Source: Mesobacillus boroniphilus
GTDB lineage: Bacteria; Bacillota; Bacilli; Bacillales; Cytobacillaceae
Direction: 5' to 3'
Length of the DNA stretch: 64,000 bases
Assembly: GCF_018424685.1 (NCBI RefSeq)
Contig: NZ_QTKX01000003.1
Location: 649,234 to 713,233 of the forward strand
Under the pieces are notes generated by a model. It did not search any database. It was not told where the DNA came from and saw only the letters and a list, made by a program, of their open reading frames with translations. The position numbers and the translations under genes were made by a program. Below are positions 63,741 to 64,000 of this stretch, piece by piece (position 1 is the stretch's first letter; every line of letters begins with the position of its first letter).

Positions 63741-63769
63741 TTGACAGAAAAAACGCCGGATGTTATATT
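63741..63769 (+). promoter_or_regulatory. rRNA operon promoter P2
   Basis: TTGACA, a 17-nt spacer, then TATATT, about 130 bp after P1. Tandem promoters of this kind are standard for Bacillus rrn operons. Confidence 0.85.
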
Positions 63770-63804
63770 AGTAAAGTCGCTTCCGGGCGACGCGCTAACT
63801 AACT

Positions 63805-63819
63805 TGCTCTTTGAAAACT
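63805..63819 (+). promoter_or_regulatory. boxA-like antitermination element
   Basis: TGCTCTTTGAAAACT in the rRNA leader resembles the boxA core TGCTCTTT that recruits the Nus factors. Confidence 0.65.
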
Positions 63820-63851
63820 AAACAAACAAGCGTCAACAAACAATAAATTAT

Positions 63852-63895
63852 CATGGCTTCTATTATAGAAGATCATGAGCCAACGTTTTAACTTT
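63852..63895 (+). other. rRNA leader processing stem
   Basis: The inverted sequence cttctat / atagaag, flanked by atcatg and gatcatga, forms a hairpin ahead of the 16S 5' end. It is a probable part of a ribonuclease III processing region. Confidence 0.45.
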
Positions 63896-63913
63896 ATGAG
63901 CTAACTCATAACT

Positions 63914-64000
63914 CTTTCTTGGAGAGTTTGATCCTGGCTCAGGACGAACGCTGGCGGCGTGCCTAATACATGCAAGTCGAGCGGATCTTCATTAGCTTGC
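63914..64000 (+). rRNA. 16S ribosomal RNA (5' end only)
   Basis: The universal 5' sequence GGAGAGTTTGATCCTGGCTC is followed by aggacgaacgctggcggcgt and gcctaatacatgcaagtcga, reaching into variable region V1 at the window edge. The exact mature 5' end is estimated by alignment to the Bacillus sequence TTTATCGGAGAG. It follows ygxA, as rrnD does in B. subtilis. Confidence 0.97.

Overview
The window comes from a low-GC, Gram-positive, endospore-forming member of the Bacillaceae. Four things point this way: strong AGGAGG ribosome binding sites with some GTG and TTG starts; three small acid-soluble spore protein genes (alpha/beta type, sspK, sspE); sigma-A and sigma-54 promoters of Bacillus type; and a backbone in the same order as the Bacillus subtilis yfhD-to-rrnD region (yfhD, yfhE, yfhF, recX, yfhH, sspK, yfhJ, yfhP, mutY, yfhS, fabL, sspE, ygaB, ygaC, ygaD, ygaE, gsaB, bcp, perR, ygzB, ygxA, 16S rRNA). 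The sequence alone does not fix the species.

Bases 1-8.3 kb hold cell-surface and secreted functions: the tail of one M14 peptidase, a complete secreted M14 zinc carboxypeptidase, a DUF948 protein, a YciI-like protein, a bicistron encoding a lysine-rich secreted protein and a very acidic, highly repetitive secreted protein, and an EamA transporter. Bases 8.4-22.7 kb form an acyl-CoA catabolic region. It has a type-2 hydroxyacyl-CoA dehydrogenase-like SDR, a LysM/FlgD-Ig secreted protein, a CBS-PAS-PAS-AAA+-Fis sigma-54 activator, a small membrane protein, and an operon of three AMP-forming acyl-CoA ligases, an acyl-CoA dehydrogenase, a thiolase and a CaiB/racemase-family protein. Two near-consensus -24/-12 promoters, each preceded by a TGTCC-N7-GGACA palindrome, suggest that the activator drives the SDR gene and the operon as one regulon. 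This is the most interesting system in the window. Two arrays of degenerate repeats with a period of about 21 bp lie just upstream of these two control regions.

Bases 22.9-28 kb carry a heterodimeric ABC exporter with one degenerate ATP site and an orphan histidine kinase. Bases 28.3-40.8 kb are the conserved yfh/yga block: spore proteins, RecX, MutY, FabL, YgaC, the YgaD exporter and small conserved proteins. It includes a cluster of DnaA-box-like sequences at 28.74-28.85 kb. Compared with B. subtilis, several cassettes interrupt the block: a peptide ABC transporter (41.2-47.2 kb), a stand-alone glutamate synthase large subunit (48.7-53.2 kb), a three-gene ABC-2 exporter with a two-TM potassium channel (55.0-58.3 kb), and a TetR regulator, a 2-hydroxyacid dehydrogenase and a cobalamin adenosyltransferase (58.9-61.5 kb).

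A 320-360 bp dispersed element with inverted ends occurs twice (36.0-36.3 and 44.9-45.3 kb); the second copy sits inside the peptide transporter operon. The glutamate synthase gene has an unusual start region, where a perfect Shine-Dalgarno is separated from the ATG by a 27-nt hairpin. The window ends in the first ~85 bases of a 16S rRNA gene with tandem sigma-A promoters and a boxA-like antitermination signal.
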